From Arthrobacter sp. TMP15 (GTDB lineage: Bacteria; Actinomycetota; Actinomycetes; Actinomycetales; Micrococcaceae): a stretch of DNA of 64,000 nucleotides. Below are positions 63,101-64,000 of this stretch, in pieces. Each line of letters starts with the position of its first letter. Positions within the stretch are counted from its first letter, which is position 1. The position numbers and the translations under genes are program-made. The notes under the pieces were generated by a model that saw nothing but the letters and a program-made list of their open reading frames with translations, was not told the DNA's origin and did no database searches. The DNA is taken from the NCBI RefSeq assembly GCF_039529835.1, contig NZ_CP154262.1:2542001-2606000 (forward strand), written 5' to 3'.

Positions 63101-64000
63101 CAGGAGCCACACGTCGGGCCATCGCCGAATCATTGGGTGCCACGCCCAAGACCACGCAGGCTGGGCGGGCTCCGCTGAACACTCCGGCCAGCGCTGCCAG
63201 CGCCGGAAAGAACGGTGCAGCTAATCTGCCAACGGTGCCAGCGGGCACGGTACCAGGTGGCTCTGGGTCAGATAAACCTGGGTCAGAAAGCACGGGTATC
63301 CAGGAACGTTCCGGGCTCACCGAGTGGAGTGTTGGAAGCTTGCCACGCGAAGTCAGGCGTTTGGTGGCCGGGCATACCGTGACGGGTTATCCAGCTTTGG
63401 TAGACGAGGGGGCAACAGCGGGACTGCGCGTTTTCCAGCGTCAGGACGTGCAGGAATCTGCCATGCGCGGCGGCGTCATCAGACTGTTGGCACTGCGTGT
63501 GACTTCTCCTGACCGCTATGTGCTGGACCACCTTAGCAACACGGAAAAACTCACCTTCAGCCAAAATCCACACGGCTCCGTCACAGAGCTGATTGCCGAT
63601 TGCACGTTGGCCACCATAGATAAGCTCACCCCTGCACAGCTACCGTGGACGGACAAGGAATTCAACGCCCTGTATGAAGTGATCCGGGCGGAGCTTTTCG
63701 ACTCGGTGTTCTCGGTGACTGCCGTGGTGGAAAGGGTTTTGGCGGCCAATCTACGCATTCGCAAGGCGCTCCGGGATTCCACCAGTTTGCCCCTCATCAG
63801 CGCCCTGAATGACATCAACGAACAGCTTGATCTGCTGGTTTATCCCGGCTTTGTGGCAAAGACAGGTTTTTCCCAACTCAGCCAGCTGCCGCGTTATCTG
63901 ACAGCGATTGAGCGCCGATTGGAGCGACTACCCAGCAACGTTCCTCGCGACACGGCCTCAATGGCTGCCGTGCAACGTCTTGAAGACGAGTACGACGACG
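60187..64000 (+). CDS. hrpA: ATP-dependent RNA helicase HrpA (3' end outside window)
   Basis: The frame is open from the ATG at 60187 to the window end, 1271 codons. Motifs: Walker A GETGSGKTT (34-42), TQPRRLAARTVAERIA, DEAH at about 131-134 (IIIDEAHERSLNIDF), ITSATIDPERF and motif VI QRSGRCGR (about 358-365). After the helicase core come the ratchet, OB-like and long C-terminal HrpA-specific regions. HrpA of other bacteria acts on mRNA and on stalled ribosomes. Family length is about 1300, so only the last part is missing. About 80 linker residues rich in Ala, Gly and Ser near codons 985-1045 are unusual. Confidence 0.94.
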   Translation, partial: MTFTITYHPALPVSERREDIMAAIAANQVTIIAGETGSGKTTQIPKMCVELGLAEQGLIGHTQPRRLAARTVAERIASELGVEIGEEVGFQVRFTGHVGPKTKIKLMTDGILLAEIQRDRLLRKYSVIIIDEAHERSLNIDFILGYLRQILPKRPDLKIIITSATIDPERFATHFASPTAPAPIIEVSGRTFPVDIRYRPLSGPATGEDLDGEDSRTDPQLDGGNSEEDRDPLDAVCDAVDELAKEAPGDVLIFFSGEREIRDAADALSARVKTNPRLRNTEILPLFARLSLAEQHAVFTPGSRRRIVLATNVAETSLTVPGIKYVIDTGTARISRYSHRTKVQRLPIERVSQASANQRSGRCGRVSDGICIRLYSEEDYNARSEFTDPEILRTNLAAVILQMTAMGVAQGPKDVAKFPFVQPPDSRAITDGVTLLRELGAVNAQGSITAVGRQLSQLPVDPRLGRMIVEAAKRGVAAEVMVLAAALTIQDPRERPTDKQQLATEKHKRFQDENSDFTGFLNLWRYIKEKQKELSSSAFRRLCKAEFINYLRVREWQDLFTQLKQMAKSLEIKVSGNDIDPVANHDAIHMSLLTGLLSHIGLYDQRKREYAGARGTKFVVFPGSALFKKSPDWVMAAELVETSRLWARVAAKFDPLWAEQVAPDLVKHTYSEPHWSKKMGSVMAHEKVTLYGVPIVPDRRIHYGRIDPELSRELFIRHALVEGDWHTNHKFFHRNQAVLAEVEEMETRMRRRDLRVDDETLFDFYDERVGSEVVSERHFDKWWKGARHESPALLDLDSHLVMAEEPELDEAAFPKLWNQDGFELPLSYEFHPTAPGSAPNPSDGVTVQVPLLFLNQLPEAPFRWQIPGLRAELVTALIKSLPKAVRKNFIPAPDVARQAAAALAADFDPSVDALEPSLELALRRIKGHVIPPGSWNWDAVPTHLRMTFSVVDKNNRILEEGQDLSALASTLAGATRRAIAESLGATPKTTQAGRAPLNTPASAASAGKNGAANLPTVPAGTVPGGSGSDKPGSESTGIQERSGLTEWSVGSLPREVRRLVAGHTVTGYPALVDEGATAGLRVFQRQDVQESAMRGGVIRLLALRVTSPDRYVLDHLSNTEKLTFSQNPHGSVTELIADCTLATIDKLTPAQLPWTDKEFNALYEVIRAELFDSVFSVTAVVERVLAANLRIRKALRDSTSLPLISALNDINEQLDLLVYPGFVAKTGFSQLSQLPRYLTAIERRLERLPSNVPRDTASMAAVQRLEDEYDD

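Overview
The window is a chromosomal segment of a high-GC Gram-positive bacterium, most likely a member of the Micrococcaceae (Arthrobacter and relatives). The basis is the gene content and order: argS-lysA-hom-thrC-thrB-rho-prfA-prmC-sua5 followed by an ATP synthase operon, the murI-MBL hydrolase-rph-rdgB run, the clpS/DUF2017 pair, mismatch endonuclease NucS, DUF3039 and DUF2550 proteins, frequent GTG/TTG starts, and many start codons that lie 6-7 nt behind a TANNNT -10 box. There is no plasmid or phage replication gene, no transposase and no CRISPR array.

Layout. 1-1.3 kb: partial YtrA-type GntR regulator divergent from a DedA membrane protein. 1.4-5.9 kb (minus): clpS, DUF2017, then murI, an MBL-fold hydrolase, rph and rdgB, with a five-copy 55-bp repeat array between the hydrolase and rph. 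5.9-7.9 kb (plus): pncB-pncA for pyridine nucleotide salvage. 7.9-10.2 kb (minus): superfamily 2 helicase and DUF3039 protein. 10.3-14.8 kb (minus): a three-copy 57-bp repeat array, nagB, an ABC exporter pair and a thioredoxin-like TPR protein. 14.9-19.9 kb: a three-helix envelope protein of unknown function, an AI-2E family permease, an alpha/beta hydrolase and a small zinc-ribbon-like protein. 20-22 kb (plus): nucS and nagA. 22.2-26.1 kb (minus): a membrane esterase translationally coupled to a DUF2156 (MprF-type aminoacyl-lipid synthase) protein. 26.1-34.5 kb (minus): DUF2550 and the full ATP synthase operon atpI-atpZ-like-B-E-F-H-A-G-D-C. 34.7-40.7 kb: a cell-surface glycan cluster (polyprenyl-phosphate sugar transferase, CapD-type dehydratase, two GT2 glycosyltransferases, a sugar epimerase). 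40.7-53.1 kb (minus): sua5, prmC, prfA, rho, thrB, thrC, hom, lysA, argS. 53.2-64 kb: MFS transporter, tRNA-Arg(CCG), GH1 beta-glucosidase, haloperoxidase-type hydrolase, GNAT, EamA exporter divergent from a MarR regulator, a membrane protein and hrpA, which runs off the window end.

How the genes work together. Most are housekeeping genes for amino-acid supply (threonine, lysine, arginyl-tRNA), translation termination (prfA, prmC), ATP synthesis, NAD salvage, amino-sugar use (nagA, nagB) and RNA or nucleotide clean-up (rph, rdgB). The accessory layer is the glycan cluster set inside the otherwise conserved argS-to-atp block, the esterase/DUF2156 pair and the MarR/EamA efflux module.

The most unusual signal is not a gene but a set of GC-rich palindromic repeats. 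They form arrays directly behind stop codons (2.78-3.04 kb, 10.33-10.50 kb), supply about 45 extra residues at the N-terminus of PrmC, and supply the last 20 residues and stop codon of the MarR regulator. Three stretches of roughly 290 bases or more hold no gene: 2767-3052 and 10167-10491 (repeats and a hairpin) and 46204-46542 (rho leader). No complete new system could be demonstrated from the sequence alone.
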